Assembly: GCA_016178505.1 (NCBI GenBank)
Contig: JACOTG010000016.1
Location: forward strand, 1 to 37,674
Source of the DNA: Planctomycetota bacterium
GTDB lineage: Bacteria; Planctomycetota; JACOTG01
Length of the DNA stretch: 37,674 bases
Direction: 5' to 3'
How positions within the stretch are numbered: position 1 is the first letter of the stretch; every line of letters starts with the position of its first letter. The translations under genes and the position numbers were made by a program. Below, piece by piece: positions 17,105 to 25,310 of the stretch. The notes under the pieces were generated by a model. That model had not been told where the DNA came from. It did no database searches and was given only the letters and a program-made list of their open reading frames with translations.

Positions 17105-17211
17105 GCTTCCAAGAGCGCGAGCAGCGCTCGGTAGTCGGTGGGTTTCTCTGGCGTCTGCCACGCCTCGTACAGTTCGACGACGGCCGTGACGGCGGGGCGG
17201 GCGCGCGGGCT
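17105..17211 (-). pseudogene. Fragment of a kinase C-terminus
   Basis: Minus-strand reading SPRARPAVTAVVELYEAWQ, then TPEKPTDYRALLALL. This matches the last residues of the pseudokinase at 17876-20392 (SPKVRPAVTALAELYEAWKK, then PEKAAEYRAMLAL). It is a duplicated, isolated 3' end. Like the full gene, it lies next to a DUF1016 remnant. Confidence 0.75.
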
Positions 17212-17223
17212 CCGGCGGCTGAC

Positions 17224-17262
17224 GGCATGACGGTGCTGCAATTCGAAGAAGCCTGGCGCCGT
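17224..17262 (+). pseudogene. Scrap of the peptidase-like gene 3' end
   Basis: GMTVLQFEEAWRR matches GITMLQFDEGWRR at the C-terminus of the protein encoded at 8905-10227, also at the DNA level (GTGCTGCAATTCGA against ATGCTGCAATTCGA). Only about 13 codons remain. Confidence 0.5.
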
Positions 17263-17349
17263 GATAGGGGGGCGTCTATTTCGACATGTGGCGCGCAACT
17301 CTTCGTTCGCCGCACCGACTCTCTTGTCGTGGGTTTTCACCCGCCCGCG

Positions 17350-17872
17350 ATGAAGGAAGTCGACGCCATGGGCCGCGAGATTCGTCGGCGGACGAAGTCT
17401 CTACCCGTCCCCGCCGCGGCACCGAGGCGCTTGCTCGGCGACATTCGAGGCCTCATCGAGTTTGCTCGAACGCAGGCGGCCCAGGCCGTGAACGCCGGGC
17501 TCGTCACCCTCTACTGGAGCATCGGCGAGCGCATCCGCCGCGAAATCCTGCGAGGCACGCGGGCGGACTACGGAGAGCAAGTCGTGGCTGCGTTGGGCCA
17601 AGAACTGGCCGAGTGGTACGGTCCGGCTTCACGGCCCGAAACCTCTTCCAGATGATCCGAATGGCGGACGTTTTCCACAACGCGAAGATTGTGCACGCAC
17701 TGCGTGCACAATTGGGCTGGACCCATTTTCGCGCCCTGATCGCCATCGACGATCCCCTCAAGCGCGACTTCTACGCGGAAATGTGCCGCATCGAGCGTTG
17801 GAGCACGCACACTCGACGCCAAGATCCGCGGCATGCTGTTCGAGCGCACGGCGATCTCGCGAAAACCGGCGC
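17350..17872 (+). pseudogene. DUF1016 (YhcG-type) gene, copy 3, frameshifted and truncated
   Basis: The longest remnant. Frame 1 from ATG 17350 reads RRLLGDIRGLIEFARTQAAQ, VNAGLVTLYWSIGERIRREI, YGEQVVAALGQELAEWYG. A missing G near 17625 shifts to frame 2: FTARNLFQMIRMADVFHNAK, IVHALRAQLGWTHFRALIAI, PLKRDFYAEMCRIERWST. A second shift near 17806 moves to RTLDAKIRGMLFERTAISRK. The C-terminal PD-(D/E)xK catalytic domain is absent; the frame ends against the pseudokinase stop at 17876. Intact homologues are accessory nucleases near restriction or defence loci. Two independent lesions make a sequencing artefact unlikely for all of them. Confidence 0.88.
17688..17712. repeat. Palindrome P4 (DUF1016 second motif)
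   Basis: Perfect 12-base arms ATTGTGCACGCA (17688-17699) and TGCGTGCACAAT (17701-17712) around one C. Lies on the KIVHALRAQL codons of DUF1016 copy 3. Confidence 0.9.
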
Positions 17873-17875
17873 TGC

Positions 17876-20392
17876 CTACTTCGGCGAGTGCTCGGCCGAG
17901 AGCGCGAGCATTGCTCGGTACTCCGCTGCCTTCTCCGGCTTCTTCCACGCCTCGTAGAGTTCGGCGAGCGCGGTGACCGCGGGGCGGACCTTCGGGCTCT
18001 TGTCGCCGGCAGTGAGCTTCATGCCGACGAAGCCCTGCACGAGCTGGACCTCGGCGTCCTCGAAGCGGCCGAGCTTGCCGAGGCACGAGCCGACGGCGAT
18101 GCGCGCGGCGAGCGTGTCCTTGAACTCGTCGCCGGTCGCGCCGCCCATGCGCACGAGCGCCTCGCGGCACAGAGACTCCGCTTCGGAGGACTTGCCCTCT
18201 GCCTCGAGGATCACGGCGAGTTGGCTCATCGCGTCGAGCGCGCCGCGGATGCCGCCCGGCCGCGCGCGGCGATCGACCTCGAGCACCTGCCGATAGAGCA
18301 CCTCGGCGTCGGCGAACTTCTCCTCGCGCTGAACCACGGACGCCAGCGCGAGCGTGGTAGTGATCGTCTCTGAGTTGTCGTCGCCGAGCACGCGGCGCTC
18401 GCTTTCCATCGTCGAGCGCAAAAGCGCCTCGGCGTCGGTGAGACGGCCCGAATCGGCGACGATCGCCGCCAGCGCGCCGGCCGCGGCGAGAACTTCCGGG
18501 TTCTGCTCGCCGAGCACGTGCCGGCCGCTATCGACCGATTGGCGGTAGAGGCGTTCGGCGTCGGCGGCCTTGCCGGCCTCGCGAGAGAGCGCGGCGAGGC
18601 GCATCCCGGCGCGAACGACCTCGGCGTTGTCGTTGCCGAGCGCGCGCTGCAGCCCGTCGAGTGTTCGCGCGAGAAGTGTCTCGGCGTCCGCGCGCTTGCC
18701 GGCATCCGCCAGCGTTGCGGCGAGGCCGCTCGCGGTTCGAAGCGTATCGACGTGGTCTTTCCCGAGAACTCGCGTGCGCACGTCGAACACGCGACGGTAC
18801 AGCTCTTCGGCCTCGACGAGGCTCCCGCGAAGCCGCAGCGCATCCGCGAGCGCGTGCGTCGTCGCGAGCGTGTCGACGTGTTCGTTGCCGAGCACGCGCA
18901 CGCGCGTTTCGCGAGCAGCACGCAGCTCCGGCTCTGCAGCATCGGGCCTGCCGATGCGGACGTACGCCGCACCGATCGCGTGGCGCGCTGCGGCCTGCGC
19001 CAGCGGATCGCCGGCGAGCGTCTTCTCGACGTCCGCAGCCGCGCGGTCGAGGAGTTCCCCGAGATTCGAGTCCTGACCGCTCGGGCTCGGCGCGGCGAGG
19101 AGCGCGGCGAAGAAGTCGGTCGTCGGCTTCGATTCGGGCGAGCGGCGGAGCGCCCGGCCGACGAACGCGATCGCGCCCACCACGATGACGACGACGCCGA
19201 TCGCGAGGAGCGCCGCGTTGCGCTTCTCGCGACGATTGAGCGCGCCGATGATCGGGATCGTGCGCTTTCGCCGCACGCTGATCGGCTCGCCGCGAAGCGC
19301 GCGCTCGATGTCCGACGCCATCTCGGACGCGGAGGCATAGCGACGGTCGCGATCCTTTTCGAGCGCCGTTGCGAAGATCGCCTCGACGTCGCGTCGCGGA
19401 ACGCGAGACACGCGGCCGAGCGGTGTTGGTGCGTCCTCGCAGATCACGCGCACGGCTTCGGCGACCGTGCTGCCGCGCGCCTCGTACGGGAGCCGCCCGG
19501 TGAGAAGCTCGTATCCGATCACCGCGAGCGAGTAGACGTCGGCGCGCGCGTCGATCTCGCCGCCGTCGGCGACGACTTGCTCGGGGCTCAGGTACGGCAC
19601 GACGCCCCGATGCGGCCGGAACGCCGCCTCGGATCCCGCAACGCGCAGATCCGAATCGGTGAGCGACGCGACGCCGAATCCGAACACGCGCGGCTGGCCG
19701 CGCTCGTCGACCCGAACGGTCGTCGGGTTGAGCGCGCGATGGACGACTCCGCGCAAGTGCGCCTCGTGCACCGCGCGACACAGCGTCGCGACGAGGTCGA
19801 GCCGCTGGCGCGGTCCGAGCGTGCGCTTCTGCAGCGCCTCGGCGAGAGGCAATTCGTCCGCGAACTCCGTGACGAACACGGGCTGCGGTCCGTGACCCAG
19901 GTCCTCGGTGCGGACCTCGAGGACGTGCGCGATGCCCGGATCGTGGAGTCGCATCAACGCGTCCGCCTCGAGTTCCAAGCGACGCAGTCCGCGCTCGGAT
20001 GCGGCGCCCGGCCGGACCAGCTCGAGGACCACGGAGCGCCGGCTTTCGTCGTGACGCGCGAGGAAGACGCTCGACGTCGCGGACTCGTCGATGAGGCGGC
20101 GGATCGTGTACCCCTCGATGCGACGCGAGTGCTCACGCTTCGGGGCCGCCGGCGCGGCCGGCTTCTCGACGACGGGCGGCGCAGGCGGCGGTGGCGGCGG
20201 CGCCGCGAGAATCGGCTGTTGCAGCAGGAGGTCCGATCGCACGAGCTGAGCGAGAAGCGACTCGACCTCTTTGCGAAGCGACGGATCGGCCGCGGTCGCC
20301 TTTGCAAGGATCGACGCTCTCGCCGAGGCGGTCGTCGCTTCGAGCGCGGCGAAGAAAACGCGCTTGACCTCTTGGTATCGCTCGGGGTTCAT
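17876..20392 (-). CDS. Transmembrane TPR pseudokinase
   Basis: 838 residues. The kinase fold at about 94-370 is recognisable, but every catalytic residue is gone. The Gly-rich loop reads IDESATSS; VVLE has Glu124 for the ATP-binding Lys; HRALNP (218-223) replaces HRDLKP; GFG (238-240) replaces DFG. The SPE motif (269-271) and DARADVYSLAVIGYELLTG are kept. A Pro-rich linker lies at 63-85. A transmembrane segment (AALLAIGVVVIVVGAIAFVG, about 393-412) is followed by tetratricopeptide repeats of kinesin-light-chain type to the end (ALADALRLRGSLVEAEELYR). The ATG at 20392 overlaps the sigma factor stop (ATGA), so the two are translationally coupled. Likely a binding or scaffolding regulator of that sigma factor (inference). 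Confidence 0.9.
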   Translation of the reverse strand: MNPERYQEVKRVFFAALEATTASARASILAKATAADPSLRKEVESLLAQLVRSDLLLQQPILAAPPPPPPAPPVVEKPAAPAAPKREHSRRIEGYTIRRLIDESATSSVFLARHDESRRSVVLELVRPGAASERGLRRLELEADALMRLHDPGIAHVLEVRTEDLGHGPQPVFVTEFADELPLAEALQKRTLGPRQRLDLVATLCRAVHEAHLRGVVHRALNPTTVRVDERGQPRVFGFGVASLTDSDLRVAGSEAAFRPHRGVVPYLSPEQVVADGGEIDARADVYSLAVIGYELLTGRLPYEARGSTVAEAVRVICEDAPTPLGRVSRVPRRDVEAIFATALEKDRDRRYASASEMASDIERALRGEPISVRRKRTIPIIGALNRREKRNAALLAIGVVVIVVGAIAFVGRALRRSPESKPTTDFFAALLAAPSPSGQDSNLGELLDRAAADVEKTLAGDPLAQAAARHAIGAAYVRIGRPDAAEPELRAARETRVRVLGNEHVDTLATTHALADALRLRGSLVEAEELYRRVFDVRTRVLGKDHVDTLRTASGLAATLADAGKRADAETLLARTLDGLQRALGNDNAEVVRAGMRLAALSREAGKAADAERLYRQSVDSGRHVLGEQNPEVLAAAGALAAIVADSGRLTDAEALLRSTMESERRVLGDDNSETITTTLALASVVQREEKFADAEVLYRQVLEVDRRARPGGIRGALDAMSQLAVILEAEGKSSEAESLCREALVRMGGATGDEFKDTLAARIAVGSCLGKLGRFEDAEVQLVQGFVGMKLTAGDKSPKVRPAVTALAELYEAWKKPEKAAEYRAMLALSAEHSPK

Positions 20393-20991
20393 GGCGTGTC
20401 GAACTTCGCGATCTCGCGGTGGATCCACGCACGCGCCATCAGCCACGCGTCGTCGACGGCACGCGGCGACATCTCGAGGACGTGCGCGACGTCTTCGACG
20501 CTCATCGCTCCGAAGAAGCGAAGCTCGGTGACGCGGCCCTGCTCGATGTCGAGCTCGGTGAGGCGCGCAAGCGTGCGATCGAGAGCGACGAGCGGAAAAC
20601 CGCGCTCGTCGCGCGTCGCGATCGATCCGTCGAGCGTGAGGCGAATGTCGTGGTCGTTGCGCTTCGCGGCGCGCCGCGCGCGCGCGTGGTCGACCAGCGT
20701 GCGCCGAACGAGGCCCGCGCCGATGGCGAAGAAGTTCGCGCGATCCTGCCAATCGATCGACGGACGGCCCTTGCCCTGGCGTCGCTCGACGAGCCGCGCG
20801 TACGCCTCTTGCACCATGGCCGCGGCCTGTCGCGGCGCGGACTCGTCGTCGTCGACGAGCCGGCTCGAAACGATCGCGCGGATCTCGGACTGCACGAGCG
20901 GAGCGAGGCGCTCGACGGCCGTACCATCTCCATGGCGCAGCGCGCGCAGAATCGCGGCCGCATCCGGGGTAGATTTCGTTTCCGCCGTCAT
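20389..20991 (-). CDS. ECF-type RNA polymerase sigma factor
   Basis: 200 residues. Region 2 carries AAAMVQEAYARLVERRQGKG and WQDRANFFAIGAGLVRRTLV. Region 4 is VTELRFFGAMSVEDVAHVLEMSPRAVDDAWLMARAWIHREI, the pattern of the planctomycete/acidobacterial ECF-like family (LRFFGGLSxxExAxxLgxSxxTVxRxWxxARAWL). It should direct RNA polymerase to an unknown regulon. The next gene, translationally coupled, is a pseudokinase where an active kinase would be expected. No Shine-Dalgarno site before the ATG; translation may be leaderless. Confidence 0.92.
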   Translation of the reverse strand: MTAETKSTPDAAAILRALRHGDGTAVERLAPLVQSEIRAIVSSRLVDDDESAPRQAAAMVQEAYARLVERRQGKGRPSIDWQDRANFFAIGAGLVRRTLVDHARARRAAKRNDHDIRLTLDGSIATRDERGFPLVALDRTLARLTELDIEQGRVTELRFFGAMSVEDVAHVLEMSPRAVDDAWLMARAWIHREIAKFDTP

Positions 20992-21201
20992 CGCTAACTC
21001 ACAAACATCGGCGCCATTCTACCCGCGACCGAAGCCGCGTGCGCCCGCGCCCCCGGGAATCTGCGCCGAATCGGCACACGCACGCGATCGTTCGCGGGCT
21101 CGATCGCCCCTCACGTCGGCGGGACTGGAACGACTGGTCGCGGCCGTGCGCGTGGGCTATCCTGCTCGGGTCACCCAACACGCCAACCGAAGGAGCCTTC
21201 G

Positions 21202-22338
21202 ATGCCCGCCGACACGGCGAACGCGTCTCCGCGGACCCGTCTGTCGTCGCGAAAGCGTGCGGCGTTCTTGCTCGTCGTCGGGATCGCATTCCTGTTCCTT
21301 CTCGAGGTGGGCTTTCGGCTCGTCTATTCGCTGGCGGGTACCAAACCCGACCGGCTCCAGCACGCGGCGGACTACTTCGCGGGAAAGCGCCTCACCTATT
21401 TCGAACCGTGGCCCTACGTGGGCTTCCGTCTCACCCCGAGCTCGAGCCCGTACCTCCGCGACGACGGTTTCACGAGCACGCGAGAGATCTCGAAGGCGCG
21501 CACGCCGTCTACGTTGCGCATCGCATTCATTGGTGGCTCGACGACGCAAGGCTCGGCGGACGGTGGATATCTCGGCTCCTATCCCTACCTCGTCCAGGGC
21601 ATTCTGCAGCAGGCGGGCCTTCCAGTGGAAACGCTCAACTGCGGGGTGTCCGCGTGGACGAGCGTCGAGAACTTGATTCACTTCGAGCTGACCATCCAGG
21701 ACTACAAGCCGGATTGGGTCGTGATCCACCAGGGCGCGAACGACGTCGAGACGCGTCTGTATCGGGAGTTCCGCAGCGACTACGGTCACGCGCGACGGGC
21801 GCCGATCCTTCCGAGCCCCGGCCCGATTCAACGATTCCTCGTGTCGAACAGCCGCTTCTACACGTGGGTGCTGCTTCGAACGCGCGGCATCCCCGCCGAC
21901 ATCAGCGATTTGATCACCATGCCGCTGCCGCCGGCGAACCAGTGGCGTCTCGCGCCGGAGGGCGTCGAGGTCTTCCGCCGCAACACGGAAACGCTCATCG
22001 ACGTTGCGCAGGGCGGCGGGGCGCGCATTCTCCTCACGACCGAAAGTCACAATCGCCGACCGCGTTCGGGTGACGAAGTGCGCCACTTGATGCGAACGTC
22101 GATGGACGAATTCAACGAAGCGATTCGCGAGATCGCGCGCCGCCGCGGTCTACCGCTCGCCGACACCGAGATCGCGCTCGACAACCACGGCGAACTCTTC
22201 ACCGACTACGTCCACGTGCTGACGAAGGGGAACGAGATCAAGGCCCACGTCATCACGAGGACGCTCCTGCGCGCGGGTCTGCGCGACGACCCGCGGATCC
22301 ACATCGATGAGGGGCAGCTGAAGAAGCTGCGCCACTGA
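21202..22338 (+). CDS. Membrane-anchored SGNH/GDSL hydrolase
   Basis: 378 residues with one N-terminal transmembrane anchor (AAFLLVVGIAFLFLLEVGFRL, 20-40). The SGNH blocks are present: FIGGSTTQG with nucleophile Ser113; NCGVSAW with Gly148; HQGANDVE with Asn180; and TDYVHVLTKGN with Asp335 and His338. The domain should hydrolyse an ester outside the membrane; related enzymes act on lipids or O-acetylated polysaccharides. AAGGAG lies six bases before the ATG. Divergent from the sigma factor gene, about 210 bases away; nothing else is seen in that gap. Confidence 0.9.
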   Translation: MPADTANASPRTRLSSRKRAAFLLVVGIAFLFLLEVGFRLVYSLAGTKPDRLQHAADYFAGKRLTYFEPWPYVGFRLTPSSSPYLRDDGFTSTREISKARTPSTLRIAFIGGSTTQGSADGGYLGSYPYLVQGILQQAGLPVETLNCGVSAWTSVENLIHFELTIQDYKPDWVVIHQGANDVETRLYREFRSDYGHARRAPILPSPGPIQRFLVSNSRFYTWVLLRTRGIPADISDLITMPLPPANQWRLAPEGVEVFRRNTETLIDVAQGGGARILLTTESHNRRPRSGDEVRHLMRTSMDEFNEAIREIARRRGLPLADTEIALDNHGELFTDYVHVLTKGNEIKAHVITRTLLRAGLRDDPRIHIDEGQLKKLRH

Positions 22339-22347
22339 GAACGATTC

Positions 22348-22375
22348 CGCCAGCGAGTGATCGAAGACGCTGGCG
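22348..22375 (+). terminator. Hairpin after the SGNH gene
   Basis: Perfect eight-base arms CGCCAGCG (22348-22355) and CGCTGGCG (22368-22375), loop 12 bases, ten bases after the stop codon. No T-run follows, so termination is only probable. The rest of the gap to 22572 contains an unusually A/T-rich stretch at 22485-22515 that may hold the promoter of the next gene. Confidence 0.45.
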
Positions 22376-22572
22376 CGCCGAACGGCATTTCGATTCGCGT
22401 TCGCTGAGCGACGCCGGTGCTTCGGCGGTGCCCCTCGTCGGCACGAATCTTGCGCTCACATCCCATCGTCGAAGGGGCCATGTCAAAAATGGACCTTTTT
22501 ATCCGTTATTAGTACAACGGCTCGTACCCCCCAGATCCGACCCGGTTTTCGCACCAGAGAGAAGGGCTCACC

Positions 22573-25074
22573 ATGAATACTCAGCTCCAATCCGTGTGGA
22601 AGTCGCTCAGCCATTTCCTGCTGATCTCCTCGCTCGCCGCTGCACCCGCCGTGGCGCAGCTGAACTGGGTTCAACGAGCGGACGTGCCGACGCTCACTAC
22701 GGCAACGAGCGCCACGGCCTACGACTCGAATCGCTCGCGCGTGATGCTGTTCAACGCGGGCGCTCTGTCGGAATGGGACGGCGGCGTGTGGGTTGCGCGA
22801 GTCGCGGCGACGCAGCCGACGGTCGGCACGTCGCACGCGATGACGTACGACTCCATCCGCTCGCGCCTCGTGCTGCTCGTCAGCGATCAGAACTTGCTCA
22901 CGAGTTCGATTTGGGAATGGAGTGGGACGAACTGGGTCGGTCCGCAAGCCGCGCCCTTCTTCGCTCCCGACGCGGCGCTGGCATTCGACCCGACTCGCGC
23001 TCGCACGATGCTCCTCGTCGGTCAGCAGATGTGGGAGTGGGACGGCGCGAGCTGGTCGCAGCCGATGCCCGCGATGAGCCCATCCGCGCGAACGGGGTAC
23101 GGCCTCACTTATGATTCCTCGCGCCAGCGGATCGTTCTGTTCGGCGGAGGCACGTGTGGGCAGATGCTCGACGACCAGTGGGAGTGGGACGGCTCGACGT
23201 GGACGCCAGTCTCGCAGCCCGCGACTCGACCGGCTCCTCGCGCGGGGCAAGGGCTCGCCTACGACTCGGCGCGGCAGAAGCTGATCCTCTTCGGCGGCAC
23301 GATCGACTGCCAAGCGAACGGCGAAACGTGGGAGTGGGACGGCTCGACGTGGACGCCGGCGGCACCCGGCGGGCCGGGTGCGCGCACGGGTGTCGGTCTG
23401 CTCTACGATCCGACGCGGCAGCGCACGGTCCTCGTCGGCGGCGCGACGCTGTTCGACACCTGGGAGTGGGACGGCGCGGCGTGGTCGCTCGTCGCCTCGT
23501 GGAACGGCCCGCTGGCCGGAACGGCTTACGGCCTCGTGTACGACTCCTCGCGACAGCAGGCGTACACGTTCGACATGTTCGCGCGGCAGGCGTGGCGATG
23601 GGACGGCGCAGCGTGGTCGAGCTTCACGTTCGCGACGTTGCCGACGCCGTACACCGGCTACGCGACCGTCTTCGACCCGATGAACAATCGCACGATGCTC
23701 TTCGGCGGATTCAACTCGGGTCACGTCGAGAGCAGCGAAACGTGGGTGTGGGATGGGACCGATTGGCAACGTGTCGTGCCAACGCGAAGCCCGACGCGCC
23801 GGAGCCTTTGCACGATGGCGTTCGACTCTGGACGTAACCGAATCGTGCTCTACGGCAACGCCGACCACCTCCAGGACACTTGGGAGTGGGATGGAACGAC
23901 GTGGAGTGGGCCCTTCGGAATCGTCCATCCTCGCTCGTTCCGCGCCCACGGCATGGCGTACGATCCGATCGGTGGAGGCATTCTTCTCTTCGGCGGCGCC
24001 GCGACCGGCGGGTTCATCGACGAGACGTGGAGGTGGGATGGCGCGAATTGGACTCAGCTCTTCCCCGCGCACCATCCATCCGCGCGAGCCTTGATCGCGA
24101 TGACGACCGACCGCGCGCGCCAGAGGATCGTGCTGTTCGGCGGCTCCGACCAGACGCAAGGCGTGAACGATCTCTGGGAGTGGGACGGCTCTGACTGGAT
24201 TCAAGTCGCGACGCCGACGCAGCCGCCCGGGCGGGAAGGCGTCGAGATGGTGTTCGACTCGGCCCGACAGAACCTCCTCATGTTCGGTGGGGCGAACCCG
24301 GTTCCCCAGCAATTCAACGACACGTGGGAGCTGACCACGCGCCCGACGGGCGTGTTCCCGCCGTCGGGGCGAGAGGCGGGCGACGACGTCGTCACGGTGC
24401 AAAACGTCAACGGAACGACGATCGCCGACACGCGCGTGCTCTTCGGTGAGACGCCCGCCACCGTCCTCGCCGTGGCGCCCGACCACGTGACGGTGCGCAC
24501 GCCGGCCGGCACGGGCGCCGTCGACGTCGTCGTTGCGAACTCGCGCATCTCGAACCCGTTCCCCGCCGGATTCACGTACGTCGACGCGGCGATGGACGCA
24601 CGCTACGGCAACGTGAACGTCGCGCTCGGTGCTCGCGAGAACGTGCTGCTCGTGAACGGCGGCTTCGGCATTCCGATCGATCGCACGCTGTCGCTCCCGA
24701 TCGGCGCACCGATCACCGTGCAGATGCAGACTCCGAGCAGTCGCGTGACCTCGACGTTTGCGCTCTATGCGTGGGGCGGAATTCCGAACGCGGGAACGCT
24801 CGGCGTATTGCCGCGCGGGGTCGGATCGATGGTGTTCCGACTGCCGTTCCAGGGCGGCCCGACGCCGGCGTACATCTGGAACAACCTCGGACATTTCGGA
24901 ATCCTGGGCAATCCGACTCTCCCGGCGGCGCCGGCGCCGACGATCGTGGTCAACCGTCCGAACGGCGCACACGGCGCCGTGAACGCGACGCTGCAAGGCC
25001 TCATCGTCGACGACGCCTCGCAGATCCCGCAGCACATCAGCGTAACGAACGCGGTCATCTTGCGCGTTCACTAG
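22573..25074 (+). CDS. Secreted kelch-type beta-propeller protein with TIG domain
   Basis: 833 residues. Signal peptide about 1-29 (FLLISSLAAAPAVAQ). At least 11 kelch/galactose-oxidase-like units of about 50 residues follow to about 585, each of the form YDSSRQRIVLFGG...TWEWDGSTWTPV. An IPT/TIG-like domain comes next (about 590-672: FPPSGREAGDDVVTVQNVNG, ADTRVLFGETPATVLAVAPD). The last 160 residues form another domain (VLLVNGGFG, TVQMQTPSSR, WNNLGHFGILG, ISVTNAVILRVH) that recurs in the protein at 33643-34650. Role: extracellular binding; ligand unknown. Followed by a clear terminator. Confidence 0.88.
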   Translation: MNTQLQSVWKSLSHFLLISSLAAAPAVAQLNWVQRADVPTLTTATSATAYDSNRSRVMLFNAGALSEWDGGVWVARVAATQPTVGTSHAMTYDSIRSRLVLLVSDQNLLTSSIWEWSGTNWVGPQAAPFFAPDAALAFDPTRARTMLLVGQQMWEWDGASWSQPMPAMSPSARTGYGLTYDSSRQRIVLFGGGTCGQMLDDQWEWDGSTWTPVSQPATRPAPRAGQGLAYDSARQKLILFGGTIDCQANGETWEWDGSTWTPAAPGGPGARTGVGLLYDPTRQRTVLVGGATLFDTWEWDGAAWSLVASWNGPLAGTAYGLVYDSSRQQAYTFDMFARQAWRWDGAAWSSFTFATLPTPYTGYATVFDPMNNRTMLFGGFNSGHVESSETWVWDGTDWQRVVPTRSPTRRSLCTMAFDSGRNRIVLYGNADHLQDTWEWDGTTWSGPFGIVHPRSFRAHGMAYDPIGGGILLFGGAATGGFIDETWRWDGANWTQLFPAHHPSARALIAMTTDRARQRIVLFGGSDQTQGVNDLWEWDGSDWIQVATPTQPPGREGVEMVFDSARQNLLMFGGANPVPQQFNDTWELTTRPTGVFPPSGREAGDDVVTVQNVNGTTIADTRVLFGETPATVLAVAPDHVTVRTPAGTGAVDVVVANSRISNPFPAGFTYVDAAMDARYGNVNVALGARENVLLVNGGFGIPIDRTLSLPIGAPITVQMQTPSSRVTSTFALYAWGGIPNAGTLGVLPRGVGSMVFRLPFQGGPTPAYIWNNLGHFGILGNPTLPAAPAPTIVVNRPNGAHGAVNATLQGLIVDDASQIPQHISVTNAVILRVH

Positions 25075-25186
25075 TGCGCGCCATTCAGGTGGAGTCGGGC
25101 TCAGCAACCGGTGGGGAAAAATGTGGCGGGGTCGAGCCAGGCTCCGTAACCGCCGAGCCCTAACGGAGAGAACACGCTTCCATCGC

Positions 25187-25222
25187 GAGCGCCGCCGCCC
25201 TGTCACCCGGGCGACGGCGCTC
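25187..25222 (+). terminator. Terminator hairpin after the kelch gene
   Basis: 14-base arms (25187-25200 and 25209-25222) with one C-A mismatch, starting GAGCGCC and closing GGCGCTC, loop TGTCACCC, followed by ATCGTTTA. Confidence 0.7.
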
Positions 25223-25310
25223 ATCGTTTAGGAATGCAGTGTCGGCGAGATTCGAATTCGGAATGTCGCGAACGCTCGGCCCGGGCATAGGATTTCTTCC
25301 TGACGAAGCC

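Noticed and set aside
15736..17712. CRISPR-like array from the repeated palindromes
   Set aside because: Copies are irregularly spaced, differ in sequence and coincide with DUF1016 codons; no cas genes are present.
15664..17872. Insertion sequence or transposon around the gene graveyard
   Set aside because: No transposase, no long terminal inverted repeats and no target duplications found; the palindromes are internal to gene remnants.
17350..17872. Functional DUF1016 nuclease
   Set aside because: At least two frameshifts and no catalytic C-terminal domain.
18518..21676. Very long plus-strand open frame opposite the pseudokinase and sigma factor
   Set aside because: Arg-rich low-complexity translation without motifs; it mirrors real minus-strand genes, as expected in GC-rich DNA.
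22485..22500. AAAAATGGACCTTTTT as a terminator
   Set aside because: The stem would be mostly A-T with almost no loop, and it lies about 150 bases after the previous gene; more likely part of an A/T-rich promoter region.
22483..25224. Long minus-strand open frame opposite the kelch gene
   Set aside because: Arg/His-rich translation with no domain; the plus strand carries clear WEWDG repeats, a signal peptide and a terminator.
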